A stretch of DNA of 64,000 bases from Mytilus trossulus (taxonomy: Eukaryota > Mollusca > Bivalvia > Mytilida > Mytilidae), in contig NC_086382.1 in assembly GCF_036588685.1 (NCBI RefSeq), positions 2,951,001-3,015,000 on the forward strand, written 5' to 3'. This document shows positions 35,211 through 49,100 of the stretch, piece after piece (positions within the stretch are counted from its first letter, which is position 1; every line of letters begins with the position of its first letter). Position numbers and translations under genes: made by a program. Below the pieces are notes generated by a model. It worked only from the letters and a program-made list of their open reading frames with translations. It was not told the origin of the DNA and searched no databases.

Positions 35211-35918
35211 ATATGGCCTAAAGCTTTTAGTCTATATAATGTTTTTGTATTCTATTTCAAACGATACTTTTTTTTAGTTTAAAATTTTACGTGCTTTTGT
35301 TTGGTGCAAATGTCTCTTACTTTCTTTTTTTCTAAATGAATTATCTATTTTATATAAATAATTAAATAATCAATTGAGTAAACATTTAATTAATGTATTT
35401 TGAATGAAATTTAAGATTGTTTAAATCAATTGTTTAATGAATTTTAAATTATTGGTTTGTCATATTTTGGTTAAAGTCACGTCAAAAAGGTTATTCAGCA
35501 AAGATTAAAATATTTGAAACTGTTAACCGTGACTTTTATAAAATATATTAAAGATAAACCATGGTTTTGTTATAAATAAGTAAATAAAAATACTTCAAAT
35601 TCTAGTAGGAAAATGTACGTATATCATCTATCAAAATAAGAAGATGTGGTAAGATTGCTAATGAGATTTGATTGGAATGATCTCATTAAAATAAAGCAGA
35701 TTCATTTTGATTTCAGCAGGTTAATTACTTTTGGGTTGCTTTGATGTGGCACATGTATAATATTGTTGGCAATTGTTTGTTTATATTCGTGCGGCTTTGT
35801 TTAAAAACTTTAATCGTTCTTTTAGAGGCCAGGTCCATTCCTGTACTAGTATATATATTGTCGAGAAGCTTTATTAAAAGTTGGTTAAAACATAACAGTT
35901 ATATTGTACTAAATTGTA

Positions 35919-36292
35919 ATCCTGGTACTTTTGATAACTATCTACACCACTTGGTCGATGCCACTGCTGGTGGACGTTTCGTCCCCGAGGGTATCACCAG
36001 CCCAGTAGTCAGCACTTAAGTGTTGACATGAATATCAATTATGTGATCATTTTCATAAACTTCCTGATACAAAACTTTGAATTTTTCAAAAAAAAAAGGA
36101 TGTTCTTGTCCCAGGAATAGATTACCTGAGCCGTATTTGGTACAACTTTTTGGAATTTTGGATCCCCTATGCTCTTCATTTTTGTATTGTTTGGCTTTAT
36201 AACTATTTTGATATGAGCGTCACTGATGAGTCGTATGTAGACGAAACGCGCGACTGGCGTACTAAATTATATTCCTGATACTTTTGATAACT
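35919..36292 (-). repeat. 361-bp unit, inverted copy with terminal direct repeat
   Basis: Both ends carry AATCCTGGTACTTTTGATAA (or its near copy), consistent with a unit that exists as tandem pairs. The body is the reverse complement of the 29.9-kb copies. Confidence 0.75.
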
Positions 36293-37434
36293 ATTATATT
36301 ATTATTAAGTTGCATATTTCAAGAGTTAAATTTACATGTTTAAAATGTATAACACACGTGAGGAATTACCATGTTACTGTTAAGTATAATGGGGAGTTAA
36401 CGAGTTTAAAAAGGGATGCTTCAGCGATCACTTTAAAGATTCAAAATCGTAGTACCGACGTTTATTACTTTATTTTATTAAAGGGATAATTTCTCCTAGT
36501 ACTTTAGTTTATAAACAAGTTTGTTCAGTTGGTGTGCTATCTGTATATTACAACTGTTCAGAACTGAATGTTTTTATTTCAAAGAATAGTAGACTTTACT
36601 CTTTTTTCAACGACTAAATCATTTGAAATGAGGAAGTGTTATGGTATTTAAGTAGTTTATGTATGTCATGCCTAGTATTAAATAGCAATAGAAAATATTA
36701 TTTCTATCGTTGTGGTTAAAGTTAATCCAATTAAACGTATTATTAGTCATGTAAAAAATGAAAAACTTTTTCAGGTGAATTAATACTTATTTGAATTTCA
36801 GGAAATAAACAATATAAAATATAAATGAACTTTTAATTTGATATAAGACACATTTCAGAGACATTCAAATAGTGACCTTGTGACATAGCGCGTTGCTTTT
36901 AAAAAAAAAAACCTGTTATCTGAAAATGGAAACAATGTTCTCATTAGATTTTATCAATTTACTGGAAGCTTACCTTGTTCAATTCTATTTGATTAATTTG
37001 TTGATATTTTGTGAGTTGTTATTGTTTTAGTTAGTATTGTAATTCGATGTTTAATATGATTGTATAATAAGCAAAAGCAGATATATGTATTCTTAATGAA
37101 CAGAGCTTTGTGTGAGAAAGTAGTAATGGTAAAATGTCTATTTTTTTTACTTTTTATAAAATAAAAAATAATATTTTTCTTTACTTTAAGTAAAGTGTCT
37201 ATGTGTATTCTGTATATGCAATATAACGAGGAATAATACCATTTATTAAATTTACAGTACGTTTGTTTTGTTTTTATTTTACAAGACGATTTCAGATACC
37301 CTTAGTAGTAGAAAACCTATAGTGCAATAGCCGATTGGTACCTGTTGTCACCATCGTCTTCAACCGACCTCTCACTTATCATAGCCGTGTGAATGTATCA
37401 CAAAAAAAACTTTATATAAGATATATATTTATAC

Positions 37435-37555
37435 ATGGCTTTGCTTATTGTTGACGGCCATACGGTGACCTATGGATTTCAATGTCTGTTACATTCGGTC
37501 TATTGTGAAGGTTTGTCTCATTGGCAATCATACCACATCTTCTTTTTTTTTATAG
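37435..37555 (-). repeat. AAGATGTGG repeat fragment
   Basis: The reverse complement shows AAGAAGATGTGGTATGATTG and CACCGTATGGCCGTC. Confidence 0.65.
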
Positions 37556-38574
37556 ATATATCTCGTATCCAATGAATGATTTAGTGTAAAAAACGCCATA
37601 CACAGTCAGAGGAAAACATTACATTGTGCAATGCTAAGACACAGGCATCGAAAGATAGTAGAGCTATGCATATACACATGTATATAACAATAGTATCTAG
37701 ATTGCTTTTAATTCACTGATAACAAAATCAATATTAATACCAATAAAAACAATATTCAAAGATCTAATTACAGTATTGAATTGGTTACCTTTTAGAATAA
37801 GTTTATTTAAAGGGTAGATAAGTTTACCCGGATCGTTTCTAAGTTTTTGGGCTCGGTAAACAACATCTCCGTATAAATAAAAATGTATAAACCTGTTTGA
37901 AATAAGTTTTCTGAAGGTACTTCAAACCGTCACAACTGTATACTTAAGAAATAAGAATTTATACAACAAAACTGACAATACACAAGTTTGGACTCAAAAA
38001 TTAAAAGAAAATTGATTATCCAAAGAAAAACATTCAGTTGCAAAGCAAATGCATATAAAAAAGAAACTGAGCAAATTGGAAAGTAATAAAATCTCGTATT
38101 AGTGAATACAGGGGTCAAATTTGTTTTGCGGAAAATGATGACAAAAACCGGCACTCAAAAAACCCTGTCTTGTATCGTTTCTTTGCAGACTTCTGTAGTA
38201 AAGGTTGTAAGTAATTTGTGATAACTAATCCTCTTACTTAATAATTTACCAGTAAAACAAAGACTACGTTCATTAAAATCCAAATTGTCAAATCGAATTG
38301 ATGACCGAAAATCTTATGTATTGTCGATTTCAGTCGTAATTCCTTATTGGAGCTGTTTTATGTAAAGGCACACACCTGCTTTTAAAACCCATATGATGCG
38401 CACATGCACGAGCGTTATGAATCAATTGAATTGAGTAAATTACAATACGAGATATGAAACAGCTAAGAAATTGAAAGTCTTCGCGCGCATTTCTTTCTAA
38501 CACAAACGAAACATGTTTAGATCAGTTGTTTTTAACATACGTTTGCAAAGTTTGCATAAACTAGTATGGAGTCT

Positions 38575-38730
38575 TTAAAAGGTGACATTTGGTGGATTAA
38601 AGCTTAAAGTTGTCCTTCGAATTCTTTCAGACACTTTTTTTTTAATCGACTGAATGTTCAGTGAAAAGATGTATAACGTTAAAGATACTAGTAAACTTAA
38701 TACAGGTATAATTGTTAACCCTCCGGAACT
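38575..38730 (-). CDS. Possible terminal exon of a membrane protein
   Basis: On the minus strand, after acceptor ATCGACATTTCAG, 51 open codons end in TAA. They encode one clear hydrophobic helix (LTIIPVLSLLVSLTLYIFSL) and a basic tail (SIKKKVSERIRR), the layout of a single-pass protein's C-terminus. No partner exon was found up to GDAP2, so it may be chance. Confidence 0.25.
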   Translation of the reverse strand, partial: SSGGLTIIPVLSLLVSLTLYIFSLNIQSIKKKVSERIRRTTLSFNPPNVTF

Positions 38731-40009
38731 CTGAAATGTCGATGCCCCCAAAATACCACAAAAGGTATCACTTAGTGGGAGAGAAAATAAAGGTGTTACA
38801 TACATTTGTAATGAATTAAATAAGCAAACAGAAACAAAAAATTTGCTTCAAACAAATTTTTTTTTAAGGATTTTGAGTTACAAATGAGATCACTCCATGA
38901 AAAACTTATTTTGAAATATACAAAATGCTTTTTGGGAAAAAAAAACCATATGTATCCGTTGAGATTAACATTGCAAGCTTTCATTGATTTATATTTATAT
39001 TCCTGTTTTAACACCAGACCAGTAGTCGGCACTTCTGTGTTGACATGGATATCAAATACTAGTAAATGATATTTTTTAGGCAGTTAAGCGAGCACCCTAG
39101 ATTTATGTTCTACCCAATAAATGCTGAAATATGTGCCATTGTTATTATCTAGCTATCTAGTTATGTTATTTATAACTAATTGGACAGTTTTTTCATACTT
39201 TTAATTCTTGATTTCAAAAAAACCTTAAATGATCGTCGATTTATCCAAAAGTTTTGAAGTTGAAAAAAGCCTATATAATCTTATTACACAAACTAATAAA
39301 TAGTTATAATGTTCAGTTACTTCTTTAGTGTCGAAGAGTTAAGAAGTTTTCTCAAGTTTTGGGATTTGGCGTTCTTGTGCATCATTTTTTCCGAAATTTT
39401 CCTTACTCATACCCCTCTAGTAATTTGGACGGATTCATTTATAATGGCCGGGGCGGGAAGGATTTAGAAGAGCGTTGATAAATTGACTGTATTCATACCT
39501 GATAATTAAATTTGTTTAAAAAGTCAACTTTTATATTCATACATGTATATTGTAAAACGGACAGCTGTTGATAATAACATGCACAGCATTTTATTAATTT
39601 CTTGAATGAATTGTGTACTCTGAGTTACAAAGTCAAACACTCCTTTCATCTAATATTATTGTCACATGATTTCAAAATGGTGGATGAACCCTCACACATG
39701 GAAAAATCACGAGAATCAAACTTCCTTCATTTTAGAATTATCAGGCTTATAATTTAATAATATTTGCTGATAATTAAATGAGCTTAAGGACCCGTTAATT
39801 TACAAACATTTCAGCGTGTATGTTTTATGAATTCTTTAAACAATCATTAAATGCCAAAACAAAATTAAGTCAACAAGTTCATGTCACCTGAAAAGGTCTT
39901 AACTGACTTAACTCACATGGTTTAAATTCGTGACTGGCATTTTGTGCAATGTGATTGAATTGTTGACATTTGCTTTACACTTTAATTGAGGACTTAGTTC
40001 GGTGTAACA

Positions 40010-40176
40010 ATGGAAGATGTAGATCCTTTAGGAACACGACCTACAGTTGTGCAAATAGAAGATCTCACTCGATGGAACCTTACAGCTTTGTTAGAAACAA
40101 GAGAAAATGATAATAACTCTGAAGATTTTCATCCTTTTCCTTGGAGAAATGACTTAAACGCTAAAATTATTTTATG
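40010..40176 (+). CDS. GDAP2: GDAP2 exon 1 (start)
   Basis: Begins with ATG after TGTAACA and ends TTATG|GTATGT in phase 2. It encodes the N-terminus through PFPWRNDLNAKIILW, where the macro domain begins. The 5' UTR boundary is not resolved. Confidence 0.9.
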
Positions 40177-43100
40177 GTATGTAATTGATGCTATGGGCAT
40201 GATGGGTGAAATCAATATTTTGGGTGTAATCTTTTATAGTGTCTAACGTTAACGGTCATAAAACTTTCGAGCATGATTTTTGTACTCAGATTTGAAAATC
40301 AACCAATCAAATTGCTGGATTTCATGTTTCGAGCTTGATTTTTGTTTGTAAGTAATGAACAATTCAGGAGTCAGTTTCACCAAAAAAACTTTGAACTAAG
40401 ATTTGTCGTAAGTTACATACTGATGAATTGTTCATGACTTAATATTATGATCAATCTTAGTCTTAATTTTTTTTTTTTTGTAACCAACTCCTGTTTTAAG
40501 GTAGATGTAATTTCAATGATTCAAACAATTCCAACAAGAAAACTGAAAGGTCTGATTTATATATACAACACACATGTATGTACAAAGCAATAAACAAAAC
40601 TAAATATATAAATACAGTAAAACCTGTATAAACCGGCCGGCTACGGGACTATGAAAAAGGGCCGGTTTAGACAGTGAGCCGGTTTATTCAGGTTTCCGTT
40701 TTGACCGGAAGTTTATGACTTGAGACGTCCGACATTTTGCATGTAAAAGTTTTCTCTGATCATAAATTATATCTGATAAATTAAAATACTTTCACTTCGT
40801 TTTCATTGTTTGCATTTGCATCATAATGCTCGCGTTGTTTGGATTGTGAGACGAGAGTTTCGTTTTATTCCCATGATCAATAATTTGAAATGTTGGAATG
40901 GCCGATTAAAAAGCCAGATTATTATCAAACGTAATTTCATCACTTTCGAAACGTTGTTGTATAGTGTACAATATCCATTGATTGTTGTCATCCGGGTATT
41001 TTTCATTATCAAGGTCATTTGTTTAGGGGTTCACAACAGGGAACCCATGATTTCGAAATCACGATGTGAATTTCTTACTCCGCGATTTTAATTTGTTTAT
41101 CCAAGTTAAAACGTAAGTTCAATCCGAATTATATTCGGTGTGTTTTTTCGTTTACTTGTTTATAATGTTTTAATAAATAATACAGCTCACTACTACAACG
41201 AATGTAGGTTCACAGTTTGACACCTGACTAATTGATAATCAATTATGTTTTAATTGCATATCGATCATTGAAATTTATTAGACAAACCGGTTTTGACAGG
41301 TAATAATTAATGTAATTAAGAGTATTGGGACTTCATAATTAGACCGGAATTCGAAATACACAAGGTCCGGTTTACAAAGGGTATTTTAACAAAGACTTTG
41401 TATGGAAAAATATGGGACTTTTATTTTCGGCCGGAATGGACAGGAATCCGGTTTATTCAGGGTCCGGTTTAATCAGGTTTGACTGTATAAGAAAATGGTA
41501 TGAGCTGATGAGTGCCAGTGAGAAAACTCTCCATTCAAATCACAATTTATAAAAGTAAATCATTATAAGTCAAGGTACTGCCTTCAACACAGAGCCTTGG
41601 CTAACAGTCACACCAAACAGTAAACTATAAAGGGCCCCAAAAATTACTACTGTAAAACCATTCAAACAGGAAAACCAAGGGTCTAATCTTTTTAAAAGGC
41701 AACAAAGAACAAATAGATATGCATGTACAACATGTACAAAAATGTAGGAAGATGTGATGTAAGTGCCAATGAGACAACTCTCCATCCAAATAACAATTAA
41801 AGTAAATTAAACAATTATAGGTCAATGTAGGGCCTTCAACACAGCGCCTTGGCTCACACTGAACAACAAGCTACATGTATAACGGCCCCCAAAATTACTA
41901 GTGTAAAACCATTCAAACGGGAAAACCAACAGTCTAATTGAATTACAGGCTTCTGATTTTAATCATTTAGGACAGGCACATACAGAATTTTGAAGGATGA
42001 ATTAAGCAAATGGCACTCTTATTTTGTAATTTTGTAGGTGTGGTGACGTAACAACATTAGATGTACATGCTCTTGTTCACTCTACAAATGAGAAACTGAA
42101 TGATAAAAGTATAGAAACAGAGACATTGTATGCCAAGGCTGGACAGGAACTTGTAGATGAAATTAGAAATAATGTGAGAGGTAAGTACATTGTTTACTCT
42201 AAAAAGTCAGGACATGGTTTGTTTAAATTTGTTATACTTAAATACTGTTAAAAGTTAGGACATATTGTTACATGTACCACAAAATTCATGAACTCAGATG
42301 AGATTAAAAACAAGTATTTTCTTATCCAAGGAAGGGAATGAACTTGTACATGCCTCTCGATAAGATTAAGAATAATTTCAACAGTAAGTTGTGTAGAAAG
42401 TGGGGACATATTATGCCAATAGATATAGGAAGATGTGGTGTGAGTGCCAATGAGACAATTCTCCATCCAAATAACAGCCATAAACTCAGACAATGTGAAG
42501 AAAGTACTGTAAAAAGGCAGGACATGTTTATTTGCTATTTCCAGGCTTAACATGAACTCAGATGATATTAGCAATACCGAAAAAATTAAGAACATTTGGT
42601 AAAAAGTCAGATCATAAAAATTCTTTCAAAATTTGTTGCTATTTTTTTCCAAGCTCTGTGATCATGCTGATCATCTTCCAATTTCAAAGAAATTAACCAT
42701 TTTTAACTGAAACAAAAGAAGTAGTAGTTTTCAAAAGCTTTGACATTTTATTTTAAAGTTGCCTGTAAATTGGGTTAATGGGGAAGGGGACTTCGGGGTT
42801 TTGATTTGGCCTTCTTGCTGTATTGATCTGAGTGCCACTGATGAGTGTAATGTAGACTAAATGTCCTTTTGAAATTGCAGATTGTAGGCCTTGTGTCTTT
42901 GATGAATTATGGTATATGTTTGGTGCATTCAAAGTAGATTCCAGCTTAAGCATTATCATTTCTAAAAAAAATAATTATCATATACACATGAATATCACAG
43001 TATTCATAAACTAAGATGGTAATACAGTATTTATTTTTCAGTATGTAAAACAGGAGAAGCTAAGTTAACCAAAGGCCACAAACTTCTTGCCCGATATGTC

Positions 43101-46100
43101 TTACACACTGTTGGACCTCGCTATAATGTAAAATATATCACTGCTGCTGAGAGCGCCCTCTTTAGTTGTTACAGAAATGTCATGCAATTGGTCAGGTATA
43201 TAGAATGTTATTGTTTTGTTTCAACTATTGAGTATTTCTAAGATGTTATAACATTTTCAATGCTTCTTGATTTTTATTCATTTGAAATCTTGAAGTTGTT
43301 AGAACACAAAATCTTCAATTTATGCAGTAAAAACAGAGGCAAAAAATTAATGTAAATATATGCAATATGTCCATATACTTTTAATCAAACAGATAAAATT
43401 ATTAAGATTTAGATACAGCATCTTTTTGTGTAAATGCTTTGTCTTGGTTAAGATGTAAGAAACTTGATGGTTTAAGAAAAACTACATTTAAAAATTATGA
43501 TCAATAGTGTTTTCATTTTTACAGAGAGAATTCTATAAAGTCTGTAGCGCTGTACCCAATACATTCAACAAAAAGAAGTTACCCTGTTAAAGAAGGAGCA
43601 CATCTAGCTATTAGTAAGTATCAGACTGGTCCATTAAGGATATGCCTCCCCCTCCCCTCAACAAAAAGAAGTTACCCTGTTAAAGAAAGAGCACAGCTTT
43701 TAGTAAGTATCAGACTGAATGCATCAGGAATGTGCCTCCCGTTCCCCATTATTATTACTTCAATTCCAATTTCCAGAATTCAATTATAATCCTACAAATT
43801 CAATTTAGGATTCTAGAAATGAAATAGTGCATAGCTGTGAAAGGGATAGTACTTAGCTGCTTACAAAACATTTTGAAATGATTAGCAAAATCAGATAATA
43901 ATGCATATATAAGGCATAAAAAGATTTCAAGAATGTATTATAAAGGGGCATAACTTTGAAACTTGAAAGTGGTAATAAGAAAATATTTCTGTTTGTTATT
44001 GAAGGAACAATAAGAAGATTCTTAGAGAAATATGGAGATGACATAGAGACAATTATATTTTGTTGTAATGAAGAGTCAATTGTAAGTAAAAGAATTAAAA
44101 TACAGAATTTGAATTAAAAGAAAAAGATAAAAGAAAAAAATACCATACAAATGTTGACTTACCAGAATTGGAGAATTGACATATTTATTATATTGTAATC
44201 AGTGTTTAATTGGTAATTGATTTAATATATTACAAATTTTGAAGGCAGCCTGACACATACAAACACTGCAAGTTTTCTATTGATTTCAGAAATCAAAAAT
44301 CCTAATCTTGCAGCTACTTCCCTGCATAGGTCAAATACAAGAGAAAACAAACTATTTTTTTATCAATTACCTACAGTACGCCCAGAGAGTTTGTAATCGC
44401 GAACTTTTATCACCGATTTCCGAGTGTAGCGGTGTGACACCGCGAATCACGGATTCTACTCCCAATTTCCTCCAAAGATTCTCTCCCAACACCGCGTGGC
44501 TGTTAATTGGTTTATTGCCCATCGGATGAACTGAAAATTAATGACGCGTGACAACATAATCGGATTAGCCAGATTTATTACCTTTGTACATTTAATCGAT
44601 CTTGATTGCACCTGTGTGCTTTAAAATACGTTATTTAAATGTCCATTCATTGTCAGATAAAAGTGTGACATTTTTATTTAAAATAAGATAATTATTCTTA
44701 TGATGCCCATGTCATTGTCATATGAAATGAAACGTAAAAACGTATAAAAATACGAATAAAATACTTATTCAGTATTTTCATTATAGTCCGATCAGTTCAT
44801 AATTTTTGTTTTTTCAACAAAGTTTCATCAAAGATGATTTTACCACAATTAGAACCTTTTAAGGCCTACTCAGTGAGCAATATCCGGTTCATTAATAGTT
44901 CAATATTATATAATTAATATCAACTGGCTTAAAACAAAATGATGTTTTTACGGTAATTTGTCCAATCTAAATCAAACCCTAGAGTTAATTTATCGGACCA
45001 ACAAGTGAACTCTGTTACTTTCAATTTATTTTGAAATGTAAAATATTATGTTCCACTACCTCGGTAGATTACCGACTTGAAATATTTGAATTTAAAAAAG
45101 AAACTGTAAAGTGACAAATAGTTTTGTATGCAATGTGGCAGCCCTATATTCATAAATACTGAGATAATTCCCCGCCCAGACACAACACAATAATCACAAC
45201 CTTATTTAAATATATGAAGAAATAAAATCACGTGTTTTTTATCTGTTATGATCTGTTATTGATCTTTTATTATTTAAAATAAAATTGGATTGGCGCAATC
45301 CGTATTTTACTGCTCGTTAAAAGTCCTCGGCGAAATATAAAAAGAAGTATTTCAACAATTTATACTATAGAATATTAAAATGAAATTATATCGTACAAGA
45401 AAGAAATATGTAAAAAAAATGTGGATCGGATTTTTACGATCGACACATTTTCACAGAAGTTCTCTACCAACGCCCATCAGGAACTGAACGACATGCATCC
45501 TGTTTTCATCTACCATTAATGTATAGTGTTGACTATGGAAGTATAAATAATGTCCAGGTTTATGTCCTCTGTTGACTGAGAAACGTATAAATAAAAGGCT
45601 GATGTTCGTTTATTCAGAAAAGGAATAAAATTTAGAATCCGGTTAATCAATTGCAAAAGGACCTTCTAGAGCCTCAATCTTAACGCACACAAATGTCAAT
45701 CATTACAAAGCAAGTTTAAACCTTCGATTCAATGAATTTTCCCACGGTTATCCAGAAAGGTCACCTGAGTTTACTGTTACATGATACTATTTCCCGCCAA
45801 ATAAAAATCTCGTGGACAAAATTAATGTCACTATTTTTAGCATTCAATATTGTGAGCGAGGTCAAGTTCAAGTTAAACCACGCACTGTTGATCACTGAGA
45901 TGCGTGTCGTCTTCCCACGGCAATTAATTGTTTTAAAAATATTAAAAGATCACTGTTCTAAATACAACACAAAAGTTTACATTCATTGTGCGTAAATGAA
46001 TATTATGCAACGACGAGTTGATGCAGCTATAGATGTATTCCTGTTGTAGCCGAAATGTATTATATATATCATAAAGTAATGTTAATCGTGAAGAGAAAAT

Positions 46101-49100
46101 GCCGTAGACTTATTAAGCATAACGAATGGTGAATAGTATTTTCTTTTTTACTTGCATATACAAGTTTTAAGACACGTAATTTTCTTTAAACTCACTGCTC
46201 ACATTTTATACCTTCAGCGTTAGTTTCCGTTTATTTTCACGCAAGTATGTCTCTTTTCGTAAGTTATATCAATTACCGATAAATTAAAAAAAAAACGAGG
46301 TCATAATCAAGTATAGATTTTTTTTATAAAACTTAATACAATTGAAAGCATTAACAACAACGTTTTGGATTTTAAAACTTTTATTTTGTAATCGTAAAAT
46401 GGAAATGGCGTAGAATTATTAGCATAACATATAGTGAATAATATTTTCTTTTTTACTTGTAGTATAAAAATTTTGAGACGTGTAATTTTTCTTTAAACTG
46501 CCCTCATTTATTCAGCGTTAGTCTCCGTTTATTGTTGCACAATTATATCTCTTTTAGTAAATTAAATATTTATTTACTGATAAAAAAACGGAAGTCAAAA
46601 TCAAATATAGTTGTTTAAAAAATTGATTAAAATGTACAGTGTAATTGAAAGAATTAACAACAACGTTTTGCTTTTTATTTTAATCTTTCATTTCTTTCAA
46701 GCAATCAGATATAACCTGATAATCAATAGACAGGAAATACAATTGTTTAATTACATTAGAAATCTCACATACCTTGACTGTCACGTGCCGGCATAGATCA
46801 GACGGATTAGGGCAATTAATTACCTGGTGTCACACCGCGTCACACCAGACTGGGAGAGATGTCGCTAATACAATAAACAAAAGGTAGCGGATTTACGCGG
46901 AAGTCGGAGGGAATACTCCCAAATTTCTCCGAGAATTTTGGGAGGGATGTCGGAGTTTCCTGGTGTTACACCAGCAAAAATATCGGAGTATGGAGTTTGG
47001 GATTACAAACTCCTTGGGCGTACTGTAGGTAGAAAAGTAAACAAAGGGAACAACTCTGCATTTACTTTGTTGATATGCATTTATTTACATATAACTAACA
47101 GATATAGTTTCTTTAGAATGAGCTTTGCCGGTTTAATTGTATAACAGACTTTAAAGTAGGGGGTTCATGTGTATATGTAGTAGGTCATTTAATAATTTAT
47201 CAATGTATGTGCATATATGATATACATGTATATGAAAAATTACTATATGGAAGTATTTTGATTGTTCTTGAATTATTAATTTTAATGTAAAAAAAACCTT
47301 TTTATACGACCGCAAAATTTGAAAAAATTTTCGTCGTATATTGCTATCAACTTGGCGTCGTCGTCTGCGTCGTCATCGTCATCGTCCAAATACTTTTAGT
47401 TTTCGCACTCTAACTTTAGTAAAAGTGAATAGAAATCTATGAAATTTTAACACAAGGTTTATGACCACAAAAGAAAGGTTGGTATTGATTTTTGGAGTTT
47501 TGGTCCCAACATTTTAGGAATTAGGGGCCAAAAAGGGTCCAAATAAGCATTTTCTTGGTTTTCGCACTATAACTTTAGTTTAAGTTAATAGAAATCTATG
47601 AAATTTTGACACAAGGTTTATGAACACAAAAGAAAGGTTGGGATTGATTTTGGGAGTTTTGGTTTCAACAGTTTAGGAATTGGGGGCCAAAAAAGGGCCC
47701 AAATAAGCATTATGCTTGGTTTTCGCACAATAACTTTAGTTTAAGTAAATAGAAATCAATGAAATTTAAACACAATGTTTATGACCACAAAAGGAAGGTT
47801 GGTATACATTTTGGGAGTTTAGGTCCCAACAGTTTAGGAATTAGGGGCCAAAAAGGGACCCAAATAAGCATTTTTCTTGGTTTTCGCACCATAACATTAG
47901 TATAAGTAAATAGAAATCTATGAAATTTAAACACAAGGCCAAGGTTTATGACCATAAAAGGAAAATTGAATAATTGGGGTTCTTTGATATGCCGAATCTA
48001 ACTGTGTATGTAGATTCTTAACTTTTGGTCCCGTTTTGAAATTGGTCTACATTAAGGTCCAAAGGGTCCAAAATTAAACTTAGTTTGATTTTGACAAAAA
48101 ATGAATCGGTTGGGTTCTTTTATATGCTGAATCTAAAAATGTACTTAGATTCTTGATTATTGGCCCAGTTTTTAAGTTGGTTCAAATCGGAGTCCATAAT
48201 TAAACTTTGTTTGATTTCATCAAAAATTGAATAAATGGGGTTCTTTGATATGCCAAATCTAACTGTGTATGTAGATTCTTCATTTTTGGTCCTGTTTTCA
48301 AATTGGTCTACATTAAAGTCCAAATGGTCCAAAATTAAACTTAGTTTGATTTTAACAAAAATTGAAATCTTGGGGTTCTTTGATATGCTGAATCCAAACA
48401 TGTACTTAGATTATTGATTATGGGCCCAGTTTTCAAGTTGTTCCAAATCAGGATCTAAAATTATTATATTAGGTATTGTGCAATAGCAAGTCTTTTCAAT
48501 TGCACAGTATTGCGCAATGGCAAGAAATATCTAATTGCACAATATTGTGAAATAGCAATTTTTTTTTTAATTAGAGTTATCTTTCTTTGTCCAGAATAGT
48601 AAGCAAGAAATATATAATTGCACAATATTTTGCAATAGCAAGATTTTTTTTTAATTGGAGTTATCTTTCTTTGTCCAGAATCAACTTAAATCTTTGTTAT
48701 ATACAATATACAATGTATATTCACTTTTTACTAATAACTGATAAATTAAAATAATCTTTACCATTCAGTGATAACAAGCAGTTTTTTTACATCTTAATAC
48801 TTTATGATGTATTTAAATGAGTAGTTATTGTTGCAAACTCCATTAGAAATTTTAATTGAGATTAGTTTTGGAATAAGGGAAAGGGGGATGTGATTAAAAA
48901 AATTGGGTTCAATTTTTCTCATTTGAAATTTCATAAATAAAAAGAAAATTTCTTCAAACATTTTTTGAGAGGATTAATATTCAACAGCATAGTGAATTGC
49001 TCTAAGAGAAAACAAAAATTTTAAGTTCATTAGAACACATTCATTCTGTGTCAGAAACCTATGCTGTGTCAACTATTTAATCACAATCCAAATTTAGAGC

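Larger units (their letters stand above)
36293..39960. other. Intergenic between the B-box gene and GDAP2
   Basis: Mostly unique AT-rich sequence, with an AAGATGTGG fragment at 37435, a 361-bp-unit fragment at 39014 and the possible membrane-tail exon at 38575-38730. The GDAP2 promoter should lie near its right end; a YY1-like AAAATGGTGG at about 39676 is weak evidence. Confidence 0.4.

Noticed and set aside
44308-44529. 73-codon frame and the 46938-47144 frame
   Set aside because: Both cross the termini of the 2.66-kb TIR element.
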